Assembly (NCBI GenBank): GCA_045837725.1
Contig: JBEWZL010000300.1
Location: forward strand, 1 to 64,000
DNA length: 64,000 nucleotides
Origin: Vermamoeba vermiformis
Taxonomy: Eukaryota; Tubulinea; Echinamoebida
Direction of reading: 5' to 3'
The notes beneath the pieces are model-generated. The model had not been told where the DNA came from. It ran no database searches and worked only from the letters and a program-made list of their open reading frames with translations. Below, in pieces: positions 1-9,500 of the stretch (its first letter is position 1; each line of letters begins with the position of its first letter). Both the position numbers and the translations under genes were made by a program.

Positions 1-177
1 GGCCCCAGCTCCGTGGTATCTCCTAGGCGTAAAATTAGCATCAGTTAATTAAAATATTAATATATAAGGGGGATCACTTACCTTTAAGGCAATCGATGCC
101 CCGTATAGAAATTTTAGCTGATCGAGACGCGTTGGATCCCGATCTCGTAAATGTTCAACAGAAGTCTCCTTCGCCAT
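1..177 (-). CDS. possible 5' end of a protein gene running off the left edge
   Basis: Weak call. An ATG at 177-175 opens 32 codons ending at a consensus donor (AAG|gtaagt, exon edge at 82). A cta acceptor at 23-25 gives a second exon (22-1) that stays in frame to the window edge. The peptide begins MAKETSVEHLRDRDPTRL and is hydrophilic; I do not recognise it. Exon-like segments further right (about 234-308 and 372-441) also have acceptor and donor signals but do not join in frame, so they would have to be untranslated exons or chance. The neighbouring DNA is rich in hairpins, so this could be non-coding. Confidence 0.25.
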
Positions 178-2200
178 TTCTATTGATATAATGCGTTAGT
201 AATGGATAATGTCTATATGTATATGTACTTACCGTCCGCAGATCGGCAATGTAATGGATCTAATAACGCGAGAAGATCGCGTTCGAGATCCGTCCCGTGT
301 AACTTTTAACGCCTAAATAAATAGCATTAGAATATTAAATAGTAATAACATAATAAATTTAAACTACTTACGCTTGAAGAATTAGCGGGGATTGAGCGAT
401 TGACTTCGCGACGATCCGCACATCACGTCTGCGCAGACAACACTGAAATAATCTATAAATTAACGATTATTATATTGTATTGATAATATAATAAGCAATG
501 ATTTAAACTTTGCACGAGCACGAAGCTCGATCTGATATCTCTAATTTTTAAAAATTTAACTTGATTTTTAAATGATTAATCGAGGCATTGGAATGATTAT
601 TTTATCGCTATTGAATATATTTAATTACTTACTGAATTATTTCGAGGGTCTGGGCGGATTCGATCTCGCCATCAAGTTACCGACCCCGTCGGCGAGCAAT
701 GGTGATCGTCCCCGCAGCGGGAAACGAGCGGAAGGCACCAATATACCACAATACGACCATTGGTGGTCGGGATCTCGCGCATCGAAAGTGACTGGAACTT
801 TCGATCGCGTTAAAAATTCGTAACAATAATCTAAATAAAAAATTACGTGTTAGAATATTGTATTTAATATAATTTGATAAATATAAGTTCAAAATCCGGA
901 TAAAATCCGAGCACGAAGCTCGATCCGGATCTGATTACATTTTAATTGAAAATTTAAAAATTGAATTTACAATATTGTAATTATATAAATGGTGGAAGGA
1001 TATTAAAAAAATTATTACCTTAAATTATCTCGGTCACTGCACCGAGATCTGATCGCGTTTTTGTTTGCGATCTTAAAGCCGCGCTGGAACGACGCTGATT
1101 GTCGTTTGGCGCGTGTGTGTTAATAAATAATAAGCTATTTAAATAAACAAATCGACCCTTGTGGCCGATCTGTTGCGAATCCGAGATTCGCTACGGTCAA
1201 TCCTCGAAATAACTCGCGCTGAACGGCCGTCGTGGCCGTGGCGCGTAACTGTCTGCTGTTAATAAGCCATAATAAATAAATATAACGACCTTTGTGGTCG
1301 TTCTGTTGAATTACTGATGCGAAATAGCCCGTGCGCCATTTTCGCATCAGCTCAGATTTGTAATATCTCGCGCTGGAACGGCTCTGATGCCGTGGCGCGT
1401 TACTATCAGCTGTAATTTAACGTTGTAATACCAACAAATAAATAAATCGACCCTTGTGGTCGATCTGTTGGCTAAAGTTTAAAATAAATGTCAAAACTGA
1501 CGCGTGCGATTTTGGAAATTCCAAATAACTCGCGCTGTAACGGCTCTTGTGCCGTGGCGCGTTACTGTCATTTGGATAATCATCTGAATGAAAATATTGA
1601 ATATTCAATACGACCGTTGTGGTTGATCTGTCGCGACTTAAAGAAAAATTGACGCGTGCGATCTTGTCTTGCTGGTAATCGCGGCAGAAATTCTTAAAAA
1701 TGACTGTCAATCGTATTAATAATGCCAATAATGCCATAAATTGACGCGAGTAACGAGAATCTCGTTAATCTCGCGGATTTAGAATTCGATCGAGGTTTAA
1801 ATCTGACCTCGAACGCATCCAAAAATTAAATTATAGTGTAGTTGTTATTATTACGTACCTGAAATTATATGAGAGCATTAAGTTTCCATTACTCTTCTTT
1901 GATCCGTCATTCTGACAGGACGGATCTCCGCGACGTTTTCTCCGCTTCTTCGCCACCGAGAATTTTTCTGGCATTTTTCCACGTTGATAGTCGGCAGTCT
2001 AAACAATAGGAAATCAATAAAAATCAATAATGAATTTTTCTCTTAAAGTTAGCGATCCGGATCCCCTCGAGGGCCCTGGGGACCCGTCGCTATTTCTCGC
2101 TTACCTCGTCGATTTTATCGGGGACCCTTACTGGTCCCAATAGCTCATTATTGGAGCTATCTCACCGTACTGTTGCGAAATTGAATAAACTCGTTACTGT
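178..2200. repeat. hairpin-rich, probably non-coding region
   Basis: No convincing coding region is visible. The stretch holds many short perfect inverted repeats with 3-13 nt loops. Examples are CGAGC/GCTCG with loop ACGAA, identical near 515 and 905; CGAAAGT/ACTTTCG near 784; CTCGGT/ACCGAG near 1029; GATGCGAAA/TTTCGCATC near 1318; a 16-bp palindrome near 1592; nested GCGAG-ACGAG/CTCGT-CTCGC near 1744; TCGAGGT/ACCTCGA near 1789; GATCCGTC/GACGGATC near 1903; ATAGCTC/GAGCTAT near 2140. Several are followed directly by ATCTGAT or ATCTGTT. Function unknown. Confidence 0.6.
1080..1630. repeat. degenerate tandem array of paired stem-loops (period about 130-165 bp)
   Basis: Two stem-loop types alternate four times. 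Type 1 has an outer GCGC/GCGC clamp and an inner arm such as ACGGC/GCCGT, near 1082, 1210, 1371 and 1522. Type 2 has a CGACC/GGTCG core with a 5-nt loop (cttgt, tttgt or gttgt), near 1153, 1283, 1447 and 1610, followed by CTGT. Outer base pairs differ between copies in a compensating way: ATCGACC/GGTCGAT in one copy, AACGACC/GGTCGTT in another. The first type 1 copy has AACGAC/GTCGTT in place of ACGGC/GCCGT. Confidence 0.6.
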
Positions 2201-3544
2201 TCAATTTCGTTCAGTTTGCGCCGATTTTTGCCAGATTTTTTCGGGGCCCCTCTCCGCCTCCAATTTCCGGTCTTTGGGGGCCCCTTCCTTGCTCCCTAAC
2301 CCTAACCCTGTCTTTGTGACCATAGTATTTTTTTTCTTGAAGTGAACCTTTGATTGAATAATGTCTTCCATTGTTGTCTTTGAGAACTCTGATACTGCCA
2401 CAAACTTGTCTTCAGAGCATAGTTTGCCTTCAGCTTTCATCACTGACATTCTCATGGAGTGTTTCTTCAAGTCCCTGGCTGACTTTCTAGCTTTCTTTCT
2501 TTGATTAAGATAGAACTTCTTGACTGCTTTGATTTGTCTCAACCTAATATAGTTATTTTCATTTAACTTAACAATTTTAAGTAGTTTAAGGATACAGCTG
2601 ATGTTAGAGCAAACTGTTGAAGCCATCTTCTTTCCTTTTCTTGTTTTCTTTTTGCCTATAGTTAAGAAGAACTGCTTATTAATATCAATAGACTGAAAGA
2701 ACTTTGCAGGTGTTGGGTAATGATTAGTTAATTTGATGAATGACTTTGTTTTCAAGTCTTTCATCAAAAATATAATTATGGATACTAATGTTGATGATAA
2801 TAGTCTTGAGTTATTGTTATTTGACTCTGAGTCAATCTCCTGAATGAGATCAGCCCAGTACTTAGCCTTGATCAATTTTGATTTGATCAGTTTCCAGTTG
2901 ATTGGCTTAGACTTCTTTTTCTTCTTCTTTTTGATTGGTTCTTCTTCAACTGCCTCTTCAACAGCTTGTTGGATGTTGAATTCTTCAATCTCTTCTTCAA
3001 TCTGTTGCTGCATTGGCTTTGGAATTCTTCTCATGTTCAATGGGTCTGCTCTAATTACTTGCTCTGCTTCTATTTCTTCTTTAGACTCCTTCATTTCACT
3101 TCTTTTTCTCCATCTGTTGACTCTCTGAATCCATTTTCTTCCTTCTGTTGACTTCTTGAGCAGAGCATTCTCCATCCAGAAAACCTCTCTGAACCTAACT
3201 TCTACTTTGTAGAGCAACTTATTGCCCTCAAATTTGAATGAATACACATTAGTAATCTCTCCTCCTAACTCCTCCTCAGCAGTAGGCCTATGGTTATGAA
3301 CCTTTGGTCTATTCCTGGGATTTGTAGCAGAGAAGAGTTCAATGATAGTATATCTATTAGCAGGAGAGTACCTTAAAATGCCAGAGCAGCAGTTGTTCTT
3401 CAAGTGGGGTATCACTGACTTGAACATGAGCTCTTTGTAGCAGAGGGGGCAGTCTACCTGCTTACAACTTAGGTTGAATGAATGCCAGTGAGCCAACTGC
3501 CTGGTCATTTCATCTTTATCAAAGGCTTTGAATATATCTTGCAT
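2201..3544 (-). CDS. Lys/Glu-rich intron-less ORF with an N-terminal Cys cluster
   Basis: A 447-codon ORF with ATG at 3544. Residues about 33-53 carry two Cys pairs separated by a His-containing stretch (CPLC, then HLKNNCC), which could bind zinc. The middle is very charged, including a run of eight Lys after a Glu-rich stretch. The last 35 or so codons run through the CCCTAA tract and into the hairpin-rich DNA to the left, so the C-terminus is probably not ancestral to the gene. I do not recognise the protein. Unlike nearly all other genes here it has no introns and it sits in AT-rich DNA of different texture. It could be part of a mobile or foreign insert, or an old unselected frame. Confidence 0.35.
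   Translation of the reverse strand: MQDIFKAFDKDEMTRQLAHWHSFNLSCKQVDCPLCYKELMFKSVIPHLKNNCCSGILRYSPANRYTIIELFSATNPRNRPKVHNHRPTAEEELGGEITNVYSFKFEGNKLLYKVEVRFREVFWMENALLKKSTEGRKWIQRVNRWRKRSEMKESKEEIEAEQVIRADPLNMRRIPKPMQQQIEEEIEEFNIQQAVEEAVEEEPIKKKKKKKSKPINWKLIKSKLIKAKYWADLIQEIDSESNNNNSRLLSSTLVSIIIFLMKDLKTKSFIKLTNHYPTPAKFFQSIDINKQFFLTIGKKKTRKGKKMASTVCSNISCILKLLKIVKLNENNYIRLRQIKAVKKFYLNQRKKARKSARDLKKHSMRMSVMKAEGKLCSEDKFVAVSEFSKTTMEDIIQSKVHFKKKNTMVTKTGLGLGSKEGAPKDRKLEAERGPEKIWQKSAQTERN
2293..2309. repeat. interstitial telomere-like CCCTAA tract
   Basis: Two and a half CCCTAA units in a row. They sit where sequence texture changes from hairpin-rich, GC-mixed DNA on the left to AT-rich, CpG-poor DNA on the right. 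TTAGGG-type telomeres are widespread in eukaryotes; this copy is far too short to be a working telomere and could mark a healed break or an insertion point. It could also be chance. Confidence 0.45.
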
Positions 3545-3753
3545 AGTGTTATTATTAAAAAATTAAAAAGGGTTCCCTTGTGGTGCTGTGTTTTTAAAAA
3601 AACAACAAAATAAATTGGACAAAAAAAATTGATTTGTGATTTGTAACAGCTAGTTTTTCATGAAAAATACATTATGTCTGCAACCTCAGCTTTGTTTACT
3701 GAACCTGCATGTACATTTCATAAGCAAACCAACAAAGCAAAGCGCACTCAATT

Positions 3754-3945
3754 CTGTTAATTACTAAGGTATTTCAAAATGCATTTTGCCTGGCTTTGAC
3801 AGGGGTCAATAACTTTTTTTTTAAAGCATCACTTTTTGTGATTGATCCTTAATCTGCATGTCATTAGGAGTCTAACACAGCAAACCGCATTGGAATCTGT
3901 TAATTACTAAGGGAGATCAAAATGCATTTTGACCCCAGAAACTTG
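3754..3945. repeat. diverged tandem repeat, spacing about 143 bp
   Basis: The word CTGTTAATTACTAAGG followed by TCAAAATGCATTTTG occurs at about 3754-3789 and again at about 3897-3935, with related flanks (agcaaacc... upstream). AAAATGCATTTT is itself a 12-bp palindrome. Confidence 0.6.
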
Positions 3946-4477
3946 CCTTTTTTGGCAGGTTGCGTACTCTGCCTGCAGCATCCCAGGTTCAAAACCCACT
4001 GCTTGCAACCATTTTTTTTTTATTTTTTCTTCTTTGTTAAGGCTGCTTATAGGCACTGTTTCATATGTAGTTTAATGTTTTCCATTGCATTATGCCTATT
4101 TCATGGCCTTTCTGCTTGATTCCACTTGTTCCTTCTTATTGCCTGTTTGGTTTCAACTACCTCTGCTACTTGGTCTCATGCCCTTAACTGCAATTTTCCA
4201 CCACTGCCTTGATTACTGTGGTATAATAGCACCTATACAGCACCTTGTATCATCACCCAGTGACTTGGCATTCTCATTACACTTGGCTCTAACTCCTGGA
4301 ATTTTAGGTGCCCAGGTCAACATTGCTCCAATTTTCTCTCTTCAACTCTACTGCCAAAGCCCATCTACTTAGTACAAGTTGTTAGTACCCTTCAAGCACT
4401 AACTGGGGGGACTATTGCTTATGCCCCTTCAGTCCCCATTGCAAGGTGCAAGTCAAGTCAAGTCATGCTCATTGGTG

Positions 4478-5200
4478 AGCTGAGGCAGGGCCTTCTTCCC
4501 TGCCTCAAAAACTATTACCTCCACCAACATTATCCTAATTCTACTAATCAATGACTGTTGGATGTCCTCCTTGATTGCAGGCAGTCTGCCTTGACCCTGT
4601 CCTTCCCTGATTGCATTTCAGCTCCAGTGGCCTAGATAAGCACGACCTTGCTTCCTTTCCATATCATTTGAGTTTGGTCTTTATATTTACATCCTATACT
4701 GATAGTATATACTATAGGGACATCTTATATAGCATGTTTTGTCAAAATTTTAGCAGATCCAGTGAAAAAACTCCATGAATTGCATATTTTGAATTTATGC
4801 CTATGATTTAAGATGTCCCATGATTATAGTGATGCTATTACATGTCTGATAATATACTTTAACTTTAGTTTTCCAAAAAAACACTTGTTGGAGGCTGTTT
4901 ACCAATCAACTTGTCACCAACTCTCTTCAAACTTCATTTATATCAGCTCTACCACTTGTTTCCCTTGTTTGAAGGCAGTACTACGTCCTGCCTTGATCTT
5001 GTTCAATTGAATTTATGCCAAATATTTGCAAAACCAGTCAGTGCCTGTTCCTTGCTCTTCTTGAGGGGAGGCAGGGCCTTCATCCCTGCCTCAAAACTAT
5101 TACAACCTCTACAAACACGTTATATAGACTTGTATCAATGCTATTATATCATTTCCCTCTGATTGCAGGCAGTCTTACAGCCTGCCTGGTAACTGGTATC
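4478..5200. repeat. dispersed repeat pair with conserved hairpin
   Basis: Two copies of a roughly 120-160 bp element, at about 4478-4610 and 5052-5200. Each starts with a perfect 9-bp stem GAGGCAGGG/CCCTGCCTC whose 7-nt loop differs by one base (ccttctt or ccttcat), then caaaa(a)ctattac. About 100 bp later comes gattgcaggcagtct and a short CTGCC/CCTGCC arm. A stem kept while the sequence between drifts suggests the fold or a palindromic end matters. It could be a MITE or SINE-like family. Confidence 0.5.
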
Positions 5201-5863
5201 AGAGGAACCAGCTAAATTGCACCTTCTGCAACCAAATCTGCAAATTTGCAGATGTACTATTTTATTAAATTTGTCACCTTTTTCAGTCATTTTGATTCTC
5301 TTTATTCATATTTTGAACCTTTTTTACAAGCAGCGCATCAATTGCGCAATTCGAATATTTTAATTTTTTTTGCACTTTGCCAATCCTTTCCAAAATCAAT
5401 TTTTAAGCTTGTAACAGCATTTTTACATGTATTAAAGGTATTATTTTATTATTCTGATCATCTTTTTTTACCAAAGCCTGTCATCAGCAGTGTCATCTGC
5501 CCTGTCATCAGTTGTTGTCATCGGCACCCAAATTTTCGCAAAATTATTTCGGACTTACCTCAACTTTCTCATCATTTTTGATAATTTGGGCATAATTAGC
5601 CTCCTCTGAAGTGTATTTGGGCAAATTTTGAGACGCGCTGCCCTCGGCCTAGCGGCCTCGGACAGCGCCAAAGATCCCATTGTATACTAAAGCAAAAAGT
5701 GAAAGATAAGAAATGTGTAAGACATACACAAGAAAATCAGCAAAAGAACAAAGAGAAGAAATAGTGAAGAAAGCTTTATCTGATAATTTTATAGGAGTAA
5801 TGGAACCATAGGCAATTTGCTAATGGTTGTTTATTAGAGAACAAAAATGGAACAATGGAGCAC

Positions 5864-6241
5864 TCAAATGTTCCTTTCATTGTGCCAGTGCACAGGTACT
5901 GTAGCAAGAAGTAGGAGAAAGTCTTTGGAAAATTGATTCTTCAAATTTTGTCGTGTACAAGGTTGAAATAATGATGTGTTGATGACTTGCTGATCCTCAT
6001 AAATTGTTTGCACGTGCATAATGCACTGTTCAATGTGTTCAGCCTGAGGTACATCATAGTCTTGCTTTTTTCTACTGAACTTTGGCTTGTTTGGAGAAGC
6101 TTCAATTTCATGAGTTTTGCTTCTTTGGTTCAAGGCTTTCTTACCTTTAATTTTTTTGATAAACACTAATGAACGTGGACGAAATGACCCAAGAGCAAAA
6201 ATGTAATAAATAATGAGATAATGAAGCACACAAACAAACAT
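5864..6241 (-). CDS. doubtful 125-aa ORF
   Basis: An ATG at 6241 opens 125 codons with no introns. The first 22 residues are hydrophobic (a possible signal or anchor segment); the rest is basic and hydrophilic. I recognise no family. It lies in the AT-rich left block just downstream of the RBR-RCC1-BTB gene. Length alone does not exclude a chance frame. Confidence 0.2.
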   Translation of the reverse strand: MFVCVLHYLIIYYIFALGSFRPRSLVFIKKIKGKKALNQRSKTHEIEASPNKPKFSRKKQDYDVPQAEHIEQCIMHVQTIYEDQQVINTSLFQPCTRQNLKNQFSKDFLLLLATVPVHWHNERNI

Positions 6242-6586
6242 CGTCCTTTTCTCATCCTTGCCAAGGCATGCTCAGGATCAACTATGGACCATCCCATTTT
6301 TGTTATTGCAGTTTATCATGGTTCAGGAATGTATCCCTAATGCCTCACATCACATTAAATTCCATGGTCATTGAACTTGCTTGGAATAACAAAGGGGCCT
6401 CCTTGTTCTTCATATTGCCTCCAACAGTCAGAATAACTAACCATTAAAAAACACAGCTTAAACATAAGCTAGCTCAAAAGGGTTTGGCACCAATACTAAT
6501 GCTCCACCAGCTAAGATTGTCTTTCCATTGCTGCTGGGTGGAAATTCCTTCTACACATCATACAAAACCCCCCAATTTTATTCAAA
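6242..6586. other. gene-free stretch
   Basis: AT-rich DNA between the doubtful small ORF and the stop codon of the RBR-RCC1-BTB gene. It should include the 3' untranslated region of that gene. I see nothing else in it. Confidence 0.4.
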
Positions 6587-9500
6587 TTACACTTTTCTAC
6601 CAGTTTGCTTTTGAATATACTGCTTATCTGCCTCAGTCAGCTCATTGAAGGCAGACTTGGCTATAGATGTGAAATTTCTAGAAAAGCATTAGCTTAGAGC
6701 ATAGAACTATACAAATTGAAGTGTTACCTTGCAATATAATCAACACACTCCTTTAGCAAATCCTTTTGGCTATACAATGAAGCAAGTGTTAGCAACTGGC
6801 AAACATTGGTCTTGTTGATCAATCGCTTCAAAATTGATTCAGCAAAGTTTTGAATTGTCTCCAACCAAAATTCATGCGCATGCACAAAAATCTGCCACCA
6901 TGTTAGAATGAAAATCCAGGTCAACACTAACATACCTCTGCAACTTCCACAACATCGTCATCTACAAATGTCATCTTGTCACTGTAGATATATGCAAGAA
7001 TTCGTTCAAATGTTGAGCAGCTAATGTCATGAAGTTCAATAGCCGTTGCCGCACCTTCTTTCCAGAACGACCCTGGATGGAACATATTTCTAAAATACGG
7101 GCACCGTGCACTGAAATCAAGTTAGACTAGAAACGCACATAATACTGTTTACCTTAAGATAAATTTGTGCAATTTGTACGCTTTCTGCTCAACTTTAACC
7201 TCAATATCTGAAAATTCGGCCATCGCCTGGATTTGTGCGATTTCGGTGGCTAACGTGGAGTACGTAGCATATTGTTTCTGCCAATATTAGTACGTAAATA
7301 CGATAATCTTGATCGATTACTCACAACACCCAACATAAAGTAGCACTGATCTTCCAAAAATTTGAATTTGTAACGCGCTGCAAGCTTGGCTAAAATGTCA
7401 AAATCGACCCCATCGATGTTCGTTTCAAACACGCTGTCGCAGTAGATAAACAGCAAGAAGACTGCCAAACAATGAATATGTGCTGGTTATAATTAATCGA
7501 TACTTACGTCTGAATTCTCTTGGCGGCACTCCTTTTACAGGTATCTCGCGGAGTTTCGGATCTGAAGCAAACAACTTTCGGAAGTATTCGCTGCGTGCAG
7601 CTAACACTATTTTGTTCACCAAGAACTCCCGAGTAACACCATCGTGTTGGACAACAAATTTCAAATCAGAAAACGCATTTGACATGCCAGTGATAAAAGC
7701 TTGAGACAGGTCGCGCGACATTAGTCCTAATCCGTCTAAAAAAAATTAGCCGTCGAAATAAGAAATAAGCTGAACCTACCAGAGACCAAGTACATTGGCT
7801 GTTCAGGGTTTGACACCTGCACTATTTTGGCAAATTGTCGTGCTGGATATTCAACAGTGACCATCGCACAACGATCAACCCCTCCTTTCAGCACACCAAT
7901 GTGTTCTGGCAAAAGTCAGTTACCAGTTTACACCACTTATCACGATAAGCACTTACCAGTGGCAATCATAATAATTGATGATGCGCATTCGATATCAAAG
8001 ACTTTACCCCAAAAATCCTGCACACTAATCAGTCGATAGGAGTCTCGGTCCCAATAGAATGCAATTGTTTTGCTCCTCTCGTAATACACAAAGAAAGAAT
8101 GCTGGCCTATTAAAAAAATATTATTTTGTGCGTTTTGCTTCACGAAGTTCTTACTTGCAAATATCTTAAACGGCGTGTATCGATAAAGCGTTCGAATCTG
8201 TCGTGCGTAGGCATTTGGTTCGTCCTCATTCACACTCCCAACCAGATAGAGTTCGTCTGAACATCAGGTTAATACGTAAAGTTTAGACTTAAGAATTACC
8301 TTGTGTTGCAGCCAAGCTGTACCCCGCTCCTGCAGCAATGTTGTAGACGCGGTATTTCGTTAATTGAGGCAATAAAGCCGGTACCATCATATCTAAATTG
8401 CCATCTTCGCCTGTTGCCATTTGTCCGAACGCTCCGCTGCCAAAGCCCCAAACTCGCCCGGCCGCTGATCATCAGATTAGTCATAAAAAGATCATAGTGC
8501 ACTTACAATCGAGACAAATAGTGTGGCTACGTCCGCAAGCAAGTTTTGTGATCCGATTGTTCTGAAGGCCATTGAATTTCACAAGATAAGGCTTCGGACG
8601 GGAGTACGCTTGTTGACTCGTTGAAATTTGGTCGAGAACTGCAACCTCATAGCCGAGCTTTCCATTCGACACTTGGCCCCACGCGTAGACATTGCCGCTC
8701 TCGGTAAGTGCAACCGTATGGAACTCACCAAAATCTACTTGTTGCACCTTTTCACCAATGGGTAATTGCACTCTTTGAGGTGTTCTTCGGCGTAGAGTGT
8801 CTTCAATATAATTGCCACATTGTCCGCATTCATTACTGTAAAATTGTTAATAATCAACCAGCTTTGCTGCTACTTACTTTCCGAACATCCATAGGTTTCC
8901 ATCCGCCGTTAAAATCGCAGTAACATCGTATTTCTGCTTCGCGAAAACAATGTTGGGAAGCAACGACAACATTTCGTCCACAACAATGTCATAAGACCCG
9001 TTGACCGTGTTCGTGCACACCTCGCGGAAAACCATGCCGGTTGTCTTTGTGGTATTTTGATCTTCGTTTTTAATACTCGTGGGCGGTGGCATCGCTTCTT
9101 GGATCGTAGACAAGGGCTTTTCAGTAGTCGATGGAGCAACAGGGATATCTCCTTTCCGCTCCATTTCAACTGACAGTTTCAGCTCACGTGATAACTTCAA
9201 TGCCGCAATCTTTTGTTGAAGTTTCTTCTCTTCTTCACTTGGTGGAACTCTTTCAGGGATAACCGATAAGTTCACATCGACTTTGTCTCGTCTTCGCTCT
9301 CGCTCAATATCGTTTCCTAAGAGGTCGTATTTGACATGATCCAGAAGCGCATTGATGCGCAGTTGTGAAGCATTCGTATGATTAATTAACAAACTAGGCG
9401 GCGTTGAGGTAGGTCGTCTAAACCATCGCTCTAGCTGCATCGAAAAATTCTCCGTAGTTTGCTCCAATTCTGTTGAACAAGCGTTAGAAAGAACGAAACA

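Larger units (their letters stand above)
3545..5863. other. AT-rich gene-free stretch with diverged repeats
   Basis: No gene is supported. Forward ORFs here are short and unconnected. The stretch holds a diverged tandem pair near 3754 and 3897 and a dispersed repeat with a conserved hairpin near 4480 and 5054 (listed separately). Another GGCAG...CTGCC pair lies near 4973. A tRNA-like B-box word (ggttcaaaacc) near 3985 precedes a poly-T run, but no matching A-box was seen. A GC-rich patch at 5632-5666 interrupts the otherwise AT-rich DNA. Confidence 0.5.

Noticed and set aside
1080-1630. CRISPR array
   Set aside because: Repeat units are imperfect, palindromic inside and unequal in spacing, the spacers are not uniform, and the context is eukaryotic.
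1417-1737. Reverse frame of 106 codons in the hairpin region
   Set aside because: It runs through the stem-loop array; codons simply follow the repeats and there is no motif.
3955-4020. tRNA gene or tRNA-derived SINE
   Set aside because: A B-box-like ggttcaaaacc and a T-run are present, but no A-box, no acceptor stem and no cloverleaf could be formed.
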